64,000 bases of DNA, from positions 186,001-250,000 of the forward strand of contig NZ_LAQT01000009.1 of assembly GCF_001294205.1 (NCBI RefSeq). The letters run 5' to 3'. Source of the stretch: Amantichitinum ursilacus. Lineage in GTDB: Bacteria; Pseudomonadota; Gammaproteobacteria; Burkholderiales; Chitinibacteraceae. Every line of letters begins with the position of its first letter. The first letter of the stretch is position 1. The notes beneath the pieces are model-generated. The model did no database searches. It worked only from the letters and a program-made list of their open reading frames with translations, and had not been told where the DNA came from. The position numbers and the translations under genes are program-made. Positions 26,290-35,364 of this stretch are shown piece after piece.

Positions 26290-27291
26290 TTAACGACGTG
26301 AGCGCTGCAAAAACGCGACCACGATAATTACCCCACCTTGCACGGCGGCGTTGAGATACACGCTGATGATGCTGGTGAGATTAAGAATATTGCTGATCAC
26401 CGACAGCAGAATGGCGCCGATGACCGTACCGAATACGCGGCCTTCGCCACCTTTCAGCGCGGTGCCGCCCACCACGACAGCGGCAATGGCTTCCAGCTCC
26501 CACAGCAAGCCGGTGGTGGGGGTGGCCGAGCCCAGCCGTGGCACATACAACAAGGTGGCAATGCCCACGCACAGGCCCAGCAAGGCATGGGTGAGCGTCT
26601 TGACCAGATCGACGCGGATGGCGGCATAGCGCGCCACTTGTTCGTTGGAACCGATTGCTTGCACGTGGCGGCCAAAGGCGGTGCGGTTCAGCAATAGCGC
26701 GCCCAGCAGCGCCACCAGTACAAAAATCCACACAGGTATCGGCACGCCCAACACCGCGCCGTAATACACCGGGCTGTAGACATCGGTGAGCGTGTTTTCG
26801 AGCGTCAGCGCGCCGCCATCGGCCAGCCACGTCAGCACCGCACGAAAGATGCCGAGCGTGCCCAGCGTGACAATAAACGGCTCGATGCGGCCGCGCGTAA
26901 TCAGCAATCCGTGGATAGCGCCAAACACTGCGCCCAGCACCAGGGCCAGTGTGATCCCCAAACCCACGACCGCGACCGGATGCGCCGCCAATGTTCCGGT
27001 GCCCAGTTTGTTCATCAGCAAGATCATGCTGCCGGCAATCAACGCCGCCATCGAACCGACCGACAAATCGATGCCGCCGGACATGATCACAAACGTCATG
27101 CCCACCGCGATAATTCCGATAAAAGCGGTGCGCGTCAGCACGTTCATCATGTTGTCGAACGTGGCGAAATCGCTGTTGAGCAACGTGCCCGCCACACACA
27201 GCACCAGCAGCCCCAACAGCGGCCCGACCGCATGCAGTTTGCCCAGCCAGCGCAGGCTGGCGCGCGGCGTTTCAGTGGGTGCCAGTGGCAT
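26290..27291 (-). CDS. Ribose-type ABC transporter permease (RbsC family)
   Basis: The 333-residue membrane protein has about 8-10 helices and RbsC-family stretches: [23 protein letters not shown] near residue 65, [20 protein letters not shown] near 135, [18 protein letters not shown] near 205 and [24 protein letters not shown] near 260. It forms the channel for the binding protein's ligand. Its start overlaps the end of the ATPase gene by 20 bp, so the two are tightly coupled. Confidence 0.9.
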   Translation of the reverse strand: MPLAPTETPRASLRWLGKLHAVGPLLGLLVLCVAGTLLNSDFATFDNMMNVLTRTAFIGIIAVGMTFVIMSGGIDLSVGSMAALIAGSMILLMNKLGTGTLAAHPVAVVGLGITLALVLGAVFGAIHGLLITRGRIEPFIVTLGTLGIFRAVLTWLADGGALTLENTLTDVYSPVYYGAVLGVPIPVWIFVLVALLGALLLNRTAFGRHVQAIGSNEQVARYAAIRVDLVKTLTHALLGLCVGIATLLYVPRLGSATPTTGLLWELEAIAAVVVGGTALKGGEGRVFGTVIGAILLSVISNILNLTSIISVYLNAAVQGGVIIVVAFLQRSRR

Positions 27292-28759
27292 AGCCGATCA
27301 AAGCCTCTTCAGTCAGTTGGTCTGCATCCAGCGTGGTCTGCAACTGGCCACCGCGTAATACCGCTACGCGATGGCACAGGCCGATCAACTCCAGTAATTC
27401 GCTGGAAATGACGATCACCGCGCGGCCTTGCTGCGCCAGCGCCTGGATCAGGAAATAGATATCGCGCTTGGCCCCGACATCCACGCCACGCGTGGGCTCG
27501 TCCAGCACCACCACCTTGGGGTCGGGATGCAGAAATTTGGCCAGCGCCAGCTTTTGCTGATTGCCGCCCGACAGCATGCGCGCCTTGCTGTTAATGTCGC
27601 CGGTACGGATGCCAAAGTCATGGACGGCACGCGTCAGCGCGGCAGTTTCGGCGGCCACGTCCAGCAAGGGGTGGGCATAGCGTTCCAGCGTCATCAAGGT
27701 CAGGTTTTGCCGCAGGCCCAGGTCGACATGCAGGCCTTTGCCTTTGCGGTCTTCGCTCAGATAGGTCAGGCCGTGGCGCATGGCCGCGCGCGGGTTGTTC
27801 AGACGCACCGGCTGGCCGTTGATGGCAAAGTCGCCGCCGCTGCGGGCACGCAAACCGATGATGGCCTCAAACGCCTCGGTACGGCCCGCGCCAACCAGAC
27901 CGGCAAAGCCGAGGATCTCGCCCGCCCGCACGCTAAAACTCAGATCCTGCATCCAGCCCGGCACCTTGAGATGGTTAACGGCAAACACCTCCGGCGCATC
28001 AGTGGCAGGGGGCAAGCGCGGCGGAAACAGCTCGGACACATCGCGCCCCACCATCAGATTGGCCATCTGCTGCCGCGTGACGCTGGCGGTGGGCGCGCGG
28101 GTGACAAAGCGGCCATCGCGCATCACCACAATCTCGTCGGTGATGCGTTCCACCTCGTCCAGCTTGTGCGAGATATACAACAGCGTGACGCCATCGGCGC
28201 GCAGCTTGCGCATCAGCGTAAACAAGCGCTCGGTTTCGCCAGGCGTGAGCGTGGCAGTAGGTTCGTCCATGATCAGCAAGCGCGCATTACGCGACAAAGC
28301 CTTGGCGATTTCCACCAACTGCTTCTCGGCGACGATCAGCCGCCGCACCGGCGTAGCCGGGTCGGCGCTCAGCCCCACCTGGTCCAGATAATGGCGCGTG
28401 GCAGCGTGCATGGCGCGGTCATCCAGCAAGCCGTGGCGCTTGATTTCGTGGCCGAGAAAAATGTTCTGCGCAATGCTCAGATGCTCGGCCAGGTTGAATT
28501 CCTGGTGGATCAGCACGATGCCGTTAGCCTCGGCCTGGCGCGGGCCGGTAAAGGTCTGTGCGTGGTCATCCACCCATAGTTGCCCTGCGCTGGCTTGCTC
28601 GTAGCCGGCCAGAATCTTCATCAGCGTGGATTTGCCCGCGCCGTTTTCGCCCAGCAAGCCGTAAATGCGGCCGGGCGCCACGCCAAAGCTGACCTCGTGC
28701 AGTACTTCCACCGGGCCGAAGCGTTTGCTGATTTGTTCAAAGCGTATCTTCAGGCTCAT
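27272..28759 (-). CDS. Ribose-type ABC transporter ATP-binding protein (RbsA family, two ATPase domains)
   Basis: The 495-residue protein has two nucleotide-binding domains. The first has Walker [10 protein letters not shown] and Walker [13 protein letters not shown]. The second has a degenerate P-loop region ([17 protein letters not shown]), signature [14 protein letters not shown] and Walker [17 protein letters not shown]. This matches the RbsA/MglA type, in which the second P-loop is altered. It powers import of the sugar or polyol bound by the periplasmic protein. It starts 2 bp after the LacI-type regulator ends. Confidence 0.92.
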   Translation of the reverse strand: MSLKIRFEQISKRFGPVEVLHEVSFGVAPGRIYGLLGENGAGKSTLMKILAGYEQASAGQLWVDDHAQTFTGPRQAEANGIVLIHQEFNLAEHLSIAQNIFLGHEIKRHGLLDDRAMHAATRHYLDQVGLSADPATPVRRLIVAEKQLVEIAKALSRNARLLIMDEPTATLTPGETERLFTLMRKLRADGVTLLYISHKLDEVERITDEIVVMRDGRFVTRAPTASVTRQQMANLMVGRDVSELFPPRLPPATDAPEVFAVNHLKVPGWMQDLSFSVRAGEILGFAGLVGAGRTEAFEAIIGLRARSGGDFAINGQPVRLNNPRAAMRHGLTYLSEDRKGKGLHVDLGLRQNLTLMTLERYAHPLLDVAAETAALTRAVHDFGIRTGDINSKARMLSGGNQQKLALAKFLHPDPKVVVLDEPTRGVDVGAKRDIYFLIQALAQQGRAVIVISSELLELIGLCHRVAVLRGGQLQTTLDADQLTEEALIGYATGTH

Positions 28760-28761
28760 GT

Positions 28762-29796
28762 TCAGGCGCTCGCGCGGAGGGCTAGCCGGTGCGGCAGCAG
28801 TACATGGGCGGGCGGGCGGCCGCGGTCAGCCAGCAAATCCAGCAGCAATTGCACGGCGGTTTCGCCCAGTTGTCGCATCGGCTGCGCCACGGTGGTCAGC
28901 GGCGGATCGGTCTGCGCGGCCAGCGCGATATCGTCGAAACCGACCACGGCCACATCGTGCGGAATGCGCTTGCCCAGGCTGCGCGCACCGGCCAGCGCGC
29001 CGATGGCCAACGTGTCGGATACCGCAAACACGGCGGTGGGCGGCGCGGCCAGCGCGAGCAGTTGCGTCATCGCCGCGTTGCCGGCCGCGTAATCCAGGCT
29101 ATGCGTGTTGATGCACCAATCGGCCCGCGGCGTGATGCCCGCTTCGGTCAGCGCATCGTGCCAACCTTGCTTGCGTTGCCGCGCGTACAGCCAGGTTTCG
29201 TCCGTGTTGATCAACCCGATACGGCGATGGCCGCGTTCCAGCAAATGCTGCACGGCATCGCGCGCGGCCAGACGGTTGTCGATGCCCACATACGGCACGG
29301 CCATGGCGGGGTCGAACTCGGCGCAGGCCACCCAGGCCAGATGGGCGTTGTCGTGCGCCAGCGCGTGCTGCACGGTATCCGGGTCGAGGCAAATCGCGCC
29401 GTCCGCGCGCCGGCGGCGTAACAGATCAAACCAGGTGTGCTCGCGTTCCACATCGGCGCCGGTGTCGCACAGCACCACCAGATAACCATGCTGGCGCGCC
29501 ACGCTATCGATGCCGCGCATGATCTCGGCATAAAATGGATTGCCTACGTCCGGCACCAGCACCAACAGCAAGCGGCTTTCGGCGGTGCGCAGATTGCGCG
29601 CCATTTCGTTAACGCGATAACCCAGCGTTTGCACCGCGGCCATCACCGCGTCACGCGTGGCGGGTTTCACCACCTGCTGGCCGTTCAGCACGCGTGATAC
29701 CGTGGCCACCGACACATTGGCGTGGCGCGCCACGGCGGCAATCGATACCGACGGCGCAGGGGCAGGGCGGGGTAGGTTAGCGCGGGGTTCGGACAT
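28762..29796 (-). CDS. LacI-family transcriptional repressor of the sugar operon
   Basis: The 344-residue repressor has a LacI headpiece (SIAAVARHANVSVATVSRVLNG, hinge VNEMARNLRTAESRLL). A periplasmic-binding-protein-like effector domain follows (VLVPDVGNPFYAEIMRGID to VVGFDDIALAAQTDPPLTTV). It is the first gene of the operon it very likely controls. An operator of the standard LacI type lies 13 bp before its start, at the promoter. Start 29796 (MSEPRAN) is preferred over the 5' extension to 29946, which crosses the promoter and operator. Confidence 0.9.
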   Translation of the reverse strand: MSEPRANLPRPAPAPSVSIAAVARHANVSVATVSRVLNGQQVVKPATRDAVMAAVQTLGYRVNEMARNLRTAESRLLLVLVPDVGNPFYAEIMRGIDSVARQHGYLVVLCDTGADVEREHTWFDLLRRRRADGAICLDPDTVQHALAHDNAHLAWVACAEFDPAMAVPYVGIDNRLAARDAVQHLLERGHRRIGLINTDETWLYARQRKQGWHDALTEAGITPRADWCINTHSLDYAAGNAAMTQLLALAAPPTAVFAVSDTLAIGALAGARSLGKRIPHDVAVVGFDDIALAAQTDPPLTTVAQPMRQLGETAVQLLLDLLADRGRPPAHVLLPHRLALRASA

Positions 29797-29808
29797 GAAT
29801 GTAGTCGA

Positions 29809-29854
29809 ATGTAAACGATTACATTTTTGTAGGGTGTCGCTGCGGCAGGCGCAA
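29809..29854 (-). promoter_or_regulatory. Promoter and LacI-type operator of the sugar ABC operon
   Basis: On the minus strand: -35 TTGCGC (29849-29854), 17-bp spacer, -10 TACAAA (29826-29831). Directly downstream, over the expected start site, is the palindrome ATGTAA-ACGA-TTACAT (29809-29824) with the central CG of LacI-family operators. Repressor bound there would block initiation of its own operon. Confidence 0.8.
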
Positions 29855-29916
29855 GAAGTTTCGATGTTGCGGCGCGCCAATGCATGCGTGCGGTGGCAAT
29901 GCCTAAGCAATCCTGA

Positions 29917-29970
29917 ATTACAAACAAAAAAGAATAACAATCGCACTTATTATTCTTTTTGGTTTGTAAT
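29917..29970. promoter_or_regulatory. 54-bp AT-rich interrupted palindrome upstream of tauA
   Basis: The outer arms ATTACAAAC (29917-29925) and GTTTGTAAT (29962-29970) are followed inward by an 11-bp A-rich/T-rich match (29927-29937 with 29950-29960). This gives 20 paired bases out of 21 with a single mismatch at 29926/29961. It lies 70 bp before tauA and about 60 bp from the divergent operon's -35. It could be a dimer-of-dimers operator or a cruciform. It is not a typical terminator. Confidence 0.7.
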
Positions 29971-30039
29971 GTGCTTTGCTAGATTGGCCGCTCACGTCAG
30001 CAGGCGTGCCTACAACAAACACACGAACGGGGACTGAAT

Positions 30040-31029
30040 ATGAGCACATTGAACAAAGCGCGCTGGCTGGGCTGGTTGGCGCCGTTGACGCTGGCCGTTG
30101 CGGCCACCGGCGTACACGCAGCGGACGACGTGACCGTGGCGTATCAAACCACCGTGGAGCCCGCCAAAGTGGCGCAGGCGGACGGCGTGTATGAGAAAGC
30201 CACGCACAGCAAAATCAACTGGCGCAAATTTGAAAGTGGCGCGGAAGTGATAGCCGCGGTGGCGTCCGGCGATGTGCAAGTGGGTTATGTGGGTTCCAGC
30301 CCGCTGGCCGCTGCGGCCAGCCGGGGCTTGCCGGTGGAAACGTTCTTGATCGCTATCCAGATTGGTTCGGCCGAAGCGCTGGTGGTGCGGCCCAGCATCA
30401 ATAAACCGGCCGATCTGATCGGTAAAAAGATCGCCGTGCCGTTTGTTTCGACTACGCATTACAGCCTGCTGGCCGCGCTGAAACACTGGCAGATTGATCC
30501 GTCCAAAGTGCAGATCATCAATCTGCGTCCGTCCGAAATCACCGCCGCCTGGCAACGTGGCGACATCGATGCCGCTTACGTGTGGGACCCGGCTTTGGGC
30601 AAAGCCAAAGAAACCGGCAAGCTGCTGGTGACGTCGGCGGACGTGGGCAAGTGGGGCGCGCCGACGTTTGATGCGTGGATCGTGCGCAAGGATTTCGCCA
30701 GCAAGAATCCCGACTTTGTTACCGCCTTTGCCAAGGTCACGCTGAAAGCCTATGCCGATTACAACGCCAATCCGAAAGCCTGGATTGCCAATCAAGCCAA
30801 CCTGGACAAGGTGTCGCGTCTCACCGGCGCCAAGCCCGAAGAAATTGCCGGTTTGCTGGAAGGCAATGGCTACCCGGATGCGACCCAACAAAGTAACTTG
30901 CTGGGCGCCAATACCGTCAAGGCCGTGGCCGCCACATCGGCGTTTCTGAAAGAACAAGGCAAAGTGGACAGCGTGCAGCCCGACTACGCGCCGTGGGTGG
31001 AAGGCAAGTTTGTGCGTGCCGCCCGATAA
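30040..31029 (+). CDS. tauA: Taurine ABC transporter periplasmic binding protein
   Basis: This 329-residue protein has a signal peptide ending at VHA near residue 27. The mature part follows TauA closely: VTVAYQTTVEPAKVAQADGVYE, the INWRKFESGAEV segment, LIGKKIAVPFVSTTHYSLLAALKHW, ITAAWQRGDIDAAYVWDPA and a KEQGKVDSVQPDYAPWV end. TauA captures taurine (2-aminoethanesulfonate) for TauBC. It starts the operon tauABC. Related sulfonates are possible ligands. Confidence 0.9.
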   Translation: MSTLNKARWLGWLAPLTLAVAATGVHAADDVTVAYQTTVEPAKVAQADGVYEKATHSKINWRKFESGAEVIAAVASGDVQVGYVGSSPLAAAASRGLPVETFLIAIQIGSAEALVVRPSINKPADLIGKKIAVPFVSTTHYSLLAALKHWQIDPSKVQIINLRPSEITAAWQRGDIDAAYVWDPALGKAKETGKLLVTSADVGKWGAPTFDAWIVRKDFASKNPDFVTAFAKVTLKAYADYNANPKAWIANQANLDKVSRLTGAKPEEIAGLLEGNGYPDATQQSNLLGANTVKAVAATSAFLKEQGKVDSVQPDYAPWVEGKFVRAAR

Positions 31030-31056
31030 TCCCAACCTGTTGCCGGAGCGCGCCCC

Positions 31057-31845
31057 ATGAGCCCCACGCAAGGTCTGCAATTTGAAGCCGCCAGTGTGAT
31101 CTATCCGGGCCAGAGCCAACCCGCGTTGCATAACGTCACGCTGCGGGTGGCTGACGATGATGTGGTGGTGGCGCTGGGGCCGTCCGGCTGCGGCAAAACC
31201 ACGCTGCTGAATCTGGCGGCGGGGTTTTTGCAGCCCAGCCAGGGCGTGGTGCGCTTTAACGGCGAGCGCATCAGCGCGCCCTCGGCCGCGCGCGGCGTGG
31301 TGTTCCAGGACAACGCGCTGCTGCCCTGGCTGAATGTGCTCGATAACGTGGCATTTGGCCTCAAGTTGCAGCGCGTGCCCAAGGCCGAGCGCGAACAACG
31401 TGCGCGCGCCGTACTGGCGCAAGTCGATCTGCAAGACTTTGCCAGCCAACACGTGTGGCAATTGTCGGGCGGCATGCGCCAGCGCGTTGGGCTGGCGCGG
31501 GCGCTGGCGGCGGACCCACAATTGCTGCTGATGGATGAGCCGTTTGCCGCGCTGGACGCCTTTACGCGCGAGCAGATGCAGGAGCTGTTGCTGCAACTGT
31601 GGCGGCGCAACGGCAAACGCATTTTGCTGATTACGCATGACATCGAAGAAGCCGTGTTTCTGGCCACGCATCTGGTGCTGATGTCGCCGCGGCCAGGCCG
31701 CATTGTCGAGCGGCTGCCGCTGGATTTTGGCCGGCGTTACGCCGCAGGCGAATCGGCGCGCAGCATCAAATCCGACCCGTCTTTTATCGCCACGCGCGAA
31801 CACGTGCTGGCGCGCATCTTTGCCCATCGCGGTCAGGAGCAATGA
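31057..31845 (+). CDS. tauB: Taurine ABC transporter ATP-binding protein
   Basis: This 262-residue ABC ATPase has Walker [10 protein letters not shown] near residue 45, Q-loop [21 protein letters not shown], signature [16 protein letters not shown] and Walker [17 protein letters not shown], followed by [12 protein letters not shown]. The pattern is that of the nitrate/sulfonate/taurine subfamily. It energises sulfonate uptake by TauC. It is 27 bp downstream of tauA, and its stop is separated from the tauC start by one base. Confidence 0.92.
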   Translation: MSPTQGLQFEAASVIYPGQSQPALHNVTLRVADDDVVVALGPSGCGKTTLLNLAAGFLQPSQGVVRFNGERISAPSAARGVVFQDNALLPWLNVLDNVAFGLKLQRVPKAEREQRARAVLAQVDLQDFASQHVWQLSGGMRQRVGLARALAADPQLLLMDEPFAALDAFTREQMQELLLQLWRRNGKRILLITHDIEEAVFLATHLVLMSPRPGRIVERLPLDFGRRYAAGESARSIKSDPSFIATREHVLARIFAHRGQEQ

Positions 31846-31846
31846 T

Positions 31847-32716
31847 ATGGAGCAAACGCTATTGACCACCGAACTGGATGTGACCGAAGCGGCCAGCGTG
31901 GAGTGCGCCAGTTGCGCTGCAGGCGTGCGGCCGTTGCCGGAGCAGCGGGTCTTTAAACCGTGGGTATCAAGCGCCACAACCGTGGGCGTGCTGCTGTTGA
32001 TCTGGTGGGCGGTGACGACTGCGGGGCTGATCCAGCCGGTGTTTTTGCCGTCGCCGCAAGCCGTGGTGGGCAAAGCCTGGACAGTAAGCACCACCGGGTT
32101 TATGGACGCCACCTTGTGGCAGCATCTGGGCGCCAGCCTGGGCCGCATGCTGGTGGCGTTGCTGGCCGCAGTGGTGCTGGCGGTGCCGGTGGGCGTGGCG
32201 ATGGGCTTGTCGCGGCGCGCGCATGCGATTCTTGATCCGCTGATCGAGTTTTATCGGCCGATTCCGCCGTTGGCTTATTTGCCGCTGATTGTGATCTGGT
32301 TTGGTATCGGCGAGTTATCGAAAGTCTTGCTGATCTATCTGGCGATTTTTGCGCCGATTGCGATTGCCACTGCGGCGGGCGTGCGCCATGTCGACCCGGC
32401 GCGTTTGCGCGCGGCGCAAGCGCTGGGCGCGACACGCTGGCAGAGCGTGCTCTACGTGGTGCTGCCGAATGCGCTGCCCGACATTCTGACGGGCATCCGC
32501 ATCGGCTTGGGCAGTGGCTGGTCGACGCTGGTGGCGGCCGAGCTGATCGCCGCCACGCGCGGGCTGGGCTTTATGGTGCAATCGGCGGCGCAATTTCTGG
32601 TGACCGATGTGGTGGTGCTGGGCATTGCCGTCATCGCCATCATCGCCTTTGCGCTGGAACTGGGCCTGCGCTGGTTGCAACGCCGCCTGACGCCTTGGAA
32701 GAGCATGGCGTCCTGA
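31847..32716 (+). CDS. tauC: Taurine ABC transporter permease
   Basis: The 289-residue inner-membrane permease has about six helices. A Cys-containing cytoplasmic N-terminus (VECASCAAG) precedes helix 1. The EAA-type loop reads ALGATRWQSVLYVVLPNALPDILTGIRIGLGSGWSTLVAAEL. The ATG at 31847 follows CAGGAG. In E. coli the next gene is the taurine dioxygenase tauD; here the operon stops and a REP-like hairpin cluster follows, so another desulfonation enzyme must be encoded elsewhere or the substrate differs. Confidence 0.9.
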   Translation: MEQTLLTTELDVTEAASVECASCAAGVRPLPEQRVFKPWVSSATTVGVLLLIWWAVTTAGLIQPVFLPSPQAVVGKAWTVSTTGFMDATLWQHLGASLGRMLVALLAAVVLAVPVGVAMGLSRRAHAILDPLIEFYRPIPPLAYLPLIVIWFGIGELSKVLLIYLAIFAPIAIATAAGVRHVDPARLRAAQALGATRWQSVLYVVLPNALPDILTGIRIGLGSGWSTLVAAELIAATRGLGFMVQSAAQFLVTDVVVLGIAVIAIIAFALELGLRWLQRRLTPWKSMAS

Positions 32717-32786
32717 TGGGGCCGACAGCAGGGAGCGCCGGTCAGTGAGACGCTGATCGGGCAGCCAGTTGGGATTGCTTTGGGGT

Positions 32787-32869
32787 GGTGGGTCTCGACC
32801 CACCCTATCAAAGCGTGGCGGTTACCGCGCCACGGCAGCGCCAAGCCATACGGTGGGTCAAGACCCACC
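32787..32869. repeat. REP-like hairpin cluster downstream of tauC
   Basis: Two copies of GGTGGGTC-NN-GACCCACC (32787-32804, 32852-32869) flank a third hairpin, CGTGGCG/CGCCACG (32814-32820 with 32828-32834). Both GGTGGGTC copies are followed by CAAAGCG a few bases on. The same hairpin recurs at 38688. No T run follows, so it is a repeat rather than a plain terminator, though it could stop or stabilise the tau mRNA. Confidence 0.7.
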
Positions 32870-32922
32870 CAGCAAAGCGGCATGCCCATATCGCCGTCAA
32901 TTGAAATGCATTGTGGCCGGGT

Positions 32923-34389
32923 TTATGCGGCGGCCAGCGGTAGTTGCACAATCGCCACCATGCCGTGGCCGGTGTTTTCCAGCCGGATGTTGCCGCCGTG
33001 GCGTTGCACGATATTGCGCGCAATCGCCAGTCCCAGACCCACGCCGCCGGTTTCGCGCGAGCGCGAGCTTTCCATGCGGTAGAACGGCTCAAACACTTTA
33101 TCCAGATAATCGTCGGGCAAGCCCGGGCCGTGGTCTTCGATGCGGATATCCACCAGGCGGCCGCGCCGTTCGGTGCTGACGATGGCGACGTCACCGTATT
33201 TGATGGCGTTGTCGATCAGATTGGTCATGCAGCGTTGTAGCGATGCCGGATTGGCGCGGATGGCCACGCCGCTGCGGTTGCGCAATGTCACGTCCTGGCC
33301 CGCGTCGGCGGCATCGATGCACACCGTTTCCAGCAGCGAATCCAGATCGAGATTCTGCATATGATCGGCCGTGGTGCTGCGGGCAAAATCGAGGCCTTCG
33401 CGCACCAGTTGCTGCATCGCCGCCAGATCATTGAGCAATTGCGCGCGCAGTTCGGGGTTTTCGACTTTTTCCAGGCGCAGGCGGATGCGCGTCAGCGGCG
33501 TTTGCAGGTCATGCGCGATGGCCGCCAGCATGAATACGCGTTGCTGGATATGGACGCGAATCTGCGCCTGCATGGTGTTGAACGCGGCGATGGCGCGGCG
33601 GATTTCCCACGGGCCTTCTTCGCGCAGCGGTTGGCGCTCGATATCGGCGCCCAGTTCGCTGGCCGCGCGCGACAAGCGCCGCAATGGCGAAATCACCATG
33701 CGGGCCGCTACCCACGCCAACGCGGCAATCAGCGCAAAGAACACCAATAGATGCACGGGAAACGGGCGGCCAGCGGCGAACGGGCCGAATGGCGGCGGGC
33801 CGCCAAACGCTGAACCGATCGCGATATGCACCGGCGTGGCGTCGCTTAGCTGCAGATCAACGCGCATGCACGGAATTTCGGTTTGCGGCCCAGGGTTGCC
33901 GGTATTGATGCCGCCGGGGCCAGGATCAGGTCGTCCTTCTTGCGGGCCAAAGCCGTCCTCGGGGCGCGGTCCAAACGGGCGGTCATCCGAGCTGCGCGGA
34001 AAGCGCACGCAGCGTTCCTGTGCGCTGGCGTGCATCACCTGGACATCCGCAGGCAAACGGGCGCGCAACGACGCCATCAGGGCGCGGTCATCGTCGCCGC
34101 GCACCGTGGCGTCACCGCCCAGCGTGGCGCGCAAGCCCACGTGGCCACTGGACGTGACAATCTTCGGCCGCACTTCGGCTGGAATGCCGTTGAGCAAATG
34201 CATGAACTGCGCCACGCGTTCGGTATCGTGTTGCGCGCGCAGTTGTTGCATGGATTGCTGTTCTTCGCGCCGCGCCAGTTCCAGCGTCAGCAGAATCGAC
34301 AGCACCACACCCGCCGCCAGCAGCAGAAAGATGCGATTGGTCATCGAGCCCGTCAGCTTGTGCCAACGGCGGGTGAGGCGTGCTTTCAA
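32923..34389 (-). CDS. EnvZ-type sensor histidine kinase
   Basis: The 488-residue kinase has a TM segment near residue 20-40, a periplasmic domain (to about 215) with a Pro/Gly-rich stretch (DGFGPQEGRPDPGPGG), and a second TM. A HAMP segment (ISPLRRLSRAASELG), HisKA with AAIAHDLQTPLTRIRLRLE, and an ATPase domain (NLIDNAIKYGD, EDHGPGLPDDY, GGVGLGLAIARNI) follow. It autophosphorylates on the H-box His and passes phosphate to the regulator encoded upstream, which it overlaps by 4 bp. The signal is unknown. Confidence 0.92.
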   Translation of the reverse strand: MKARLTRRWHKLTGSMTNRIFLLLAAGVVLSILLTLELARREEQQSMQQLRAQHDTERVAQFMHLLNGIPAEVRPKIVTSSGHVGLRATLGGDATVRGDDDRALMASLRARLPADVQVMHASAQERCVRFPRSSDDRPFGPRPEDGFGPQEGRPDPGPGGINTGNPGPQTEIPCMRVDLQLSDATPVHIAIGSAFGGPPPFGPFAAGRPFPVHLLVFFALIAALAWVAARMVISPLRRLSRAASELGADIERQPLREEGPWEIRRAIAAFNTMQAQIRVHIQQRVFMLAAIAHDLQTPLTRIRLRLEKVENPELRAQLLNDLAAMQQLVREGLDFARSTTADHMQNLDLDSLLETVCIDAADAGQDVTLRNRSGVAIRANPASLQRCMTNLIDNAIKYGDVAIVSTERRGRLVDIRIEDHGPGLPDDYLDKVFEPFYRMESSRSRETGGVGLGLAIARNIVQRHGGNIRLENTGHGMVAIVQLPLAAA

Positions 34390-35114
34390 TGGTCGACCGT
34401 CACTACGGCGGCAAGCACGTAGCCTTCGTTACGAACGGTTTTGATCAGTTGCGGCGACTTGGCGTCGTCGTCCAGCTTTTGCCGCAAGCGGCTGATCTGC
34501 AGATCAATGGAGCGCTCGAACGGCTCGGCGTCGCGGCCTTGCGTCAGGTTGAGAATCTGGTCGCGGTTGAGCACGCGTTGCGGGTGTTCCAGCAGCGTTT
34601 TAAGCAGGCGGAATTCGCCGCCCGACAGCATTACCAGCACGCCATCGGGGCGCACCAGATGGCGCGCACGCAGATCGAGCGTCCAGCCGGCAAAGCGCAT
34701 GGCGGTGGCGTCCGGCGTATCGAGGTTGGGCGGCAGCGCCCAGGTGCGGCGTAGTACGGTGCGGATGCGGGCCACCAGTTCGCGCGGTTCAAACGGCTTG
34801 GTCAGATAGTCGTCCGCGCCCATTTCCAGGCCCAGAATGCGGTCCACCGGATCGCCGCGGGCGGTCAGAATAATGACCGGCAGGTTGGAGTCGGACCGCA
34901 GATTGCGGCACAGCGTAAGGCCGTCTTCGCCCGGCAGCGTTAAATCCAGCACCACCAGATCGACCTTGTTGGCGTCCAGCATACGTTGCATGCCTGCGCC
35001 GTCACTGGCGGTAAAGGCGCGAAAGCCGTGGGTATCCAGGTAATCGGCCAGCAGGCTGCGGATTTCGTGGTCGTCATCAACGACGAGAACGCGGGTGGGG
35101 GTCTGGTTTTCCAT
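34386..35114 (-). CDS. OmpR-family response regulator
   Basis: The 242-residue protein has a receiver domain (VLVVDDDHEIRSLL; acceptor Asp in LVVLDLTLPGEDG; Lys in YLTKPFEPRELV). An OmpR-type winged-helix output domain follows from about residue 140 (LSGGEFRLLKTLLEHPQRVLNRDQILNLTQGRDAEPFERSIDLQISRLRQKL). It is encoded first, with the kinase coupled by ATGA overlap. I take the ATG at 35114; one at 35123 is also possible, and neither has a clear Shine-Dalgarno. The region upstream has repeated TTGTATC motifs that may be its own binding sites. Confidence 0.92.
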   Translation of the reverse strand: MENQTPTRVLVVDDDHEIRSLLADYLDTHGFRAFTASDGAGMQRMLDANKVDLVVLDLTLPGEDGLTLCRNLRSDSNLPVIILTARGDPVDRILGLEMGADDYLTKPFEPRELVARIRTVLRRTWALPPNLDTPDATAMRFAGWTLDLRARHLVRPDGVLVMLSGGEFRLLKTLLEHPQRVLNRDQILNLTQGRDAEPFERSIDLQISRLRQKLDDDAKSPQLIKTVRNEGYVLAAVVTVDH

Positions 35115-35170
35115 AAGCGCCATCAAGAGTTACGCGCACATTAGCGTGCGGAGCGGGTTATCACCGTGCC

Positions 35171-35281
35171 ATTTGTATCAAGCCGGGTTGCCAGCGAATG
35201 TATGTGAATCACCCCTGCGCCGAAAGCCGGTTTTGTATCTCAACGTATCAGGCGCGCGCCCAAACTTGCATTGATACAAAT
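35171..35281 (-). promoter_or_regulatory. Repeated TTGTATC motifs upstream of the OmpR-type operon
   Basis: An 11-bp inverted pair, ATTTGTATCAA (35171-35181) and TTGATACAAAT (35271-35281), brackets a tandem GTATC pair 10 bp apart (35235, 35245). Ten-base-pair tandem half-sites are typical of OmpR-family binding. The motifs sit 57-167 bp before the regulator's start, suggesting autoregulation. Confidence 0.5.
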
Positions 35282-35364
35282 CTTTTGCAGGCTCGCTGTC
35301 ATTGTCAAAGTGGCGTAGGCCGCATGTAACCCGGGCCGACCGGCGGCGGCCGCGTGGGACGTTG

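Noticed and set aside
29797-29946. Longer N-terminus for the LacI repressor
   Set aside because: The extension runs through the operator and promoter and is not LacI-like.
30010-32148. 712-codon minus-strand frame opposite tauABC
   Set aside because: It crosses three clear tau genes and reads as His/Arg/Gln-rich low-complexity sequence typical of antisense frames in GC-rich DNA.
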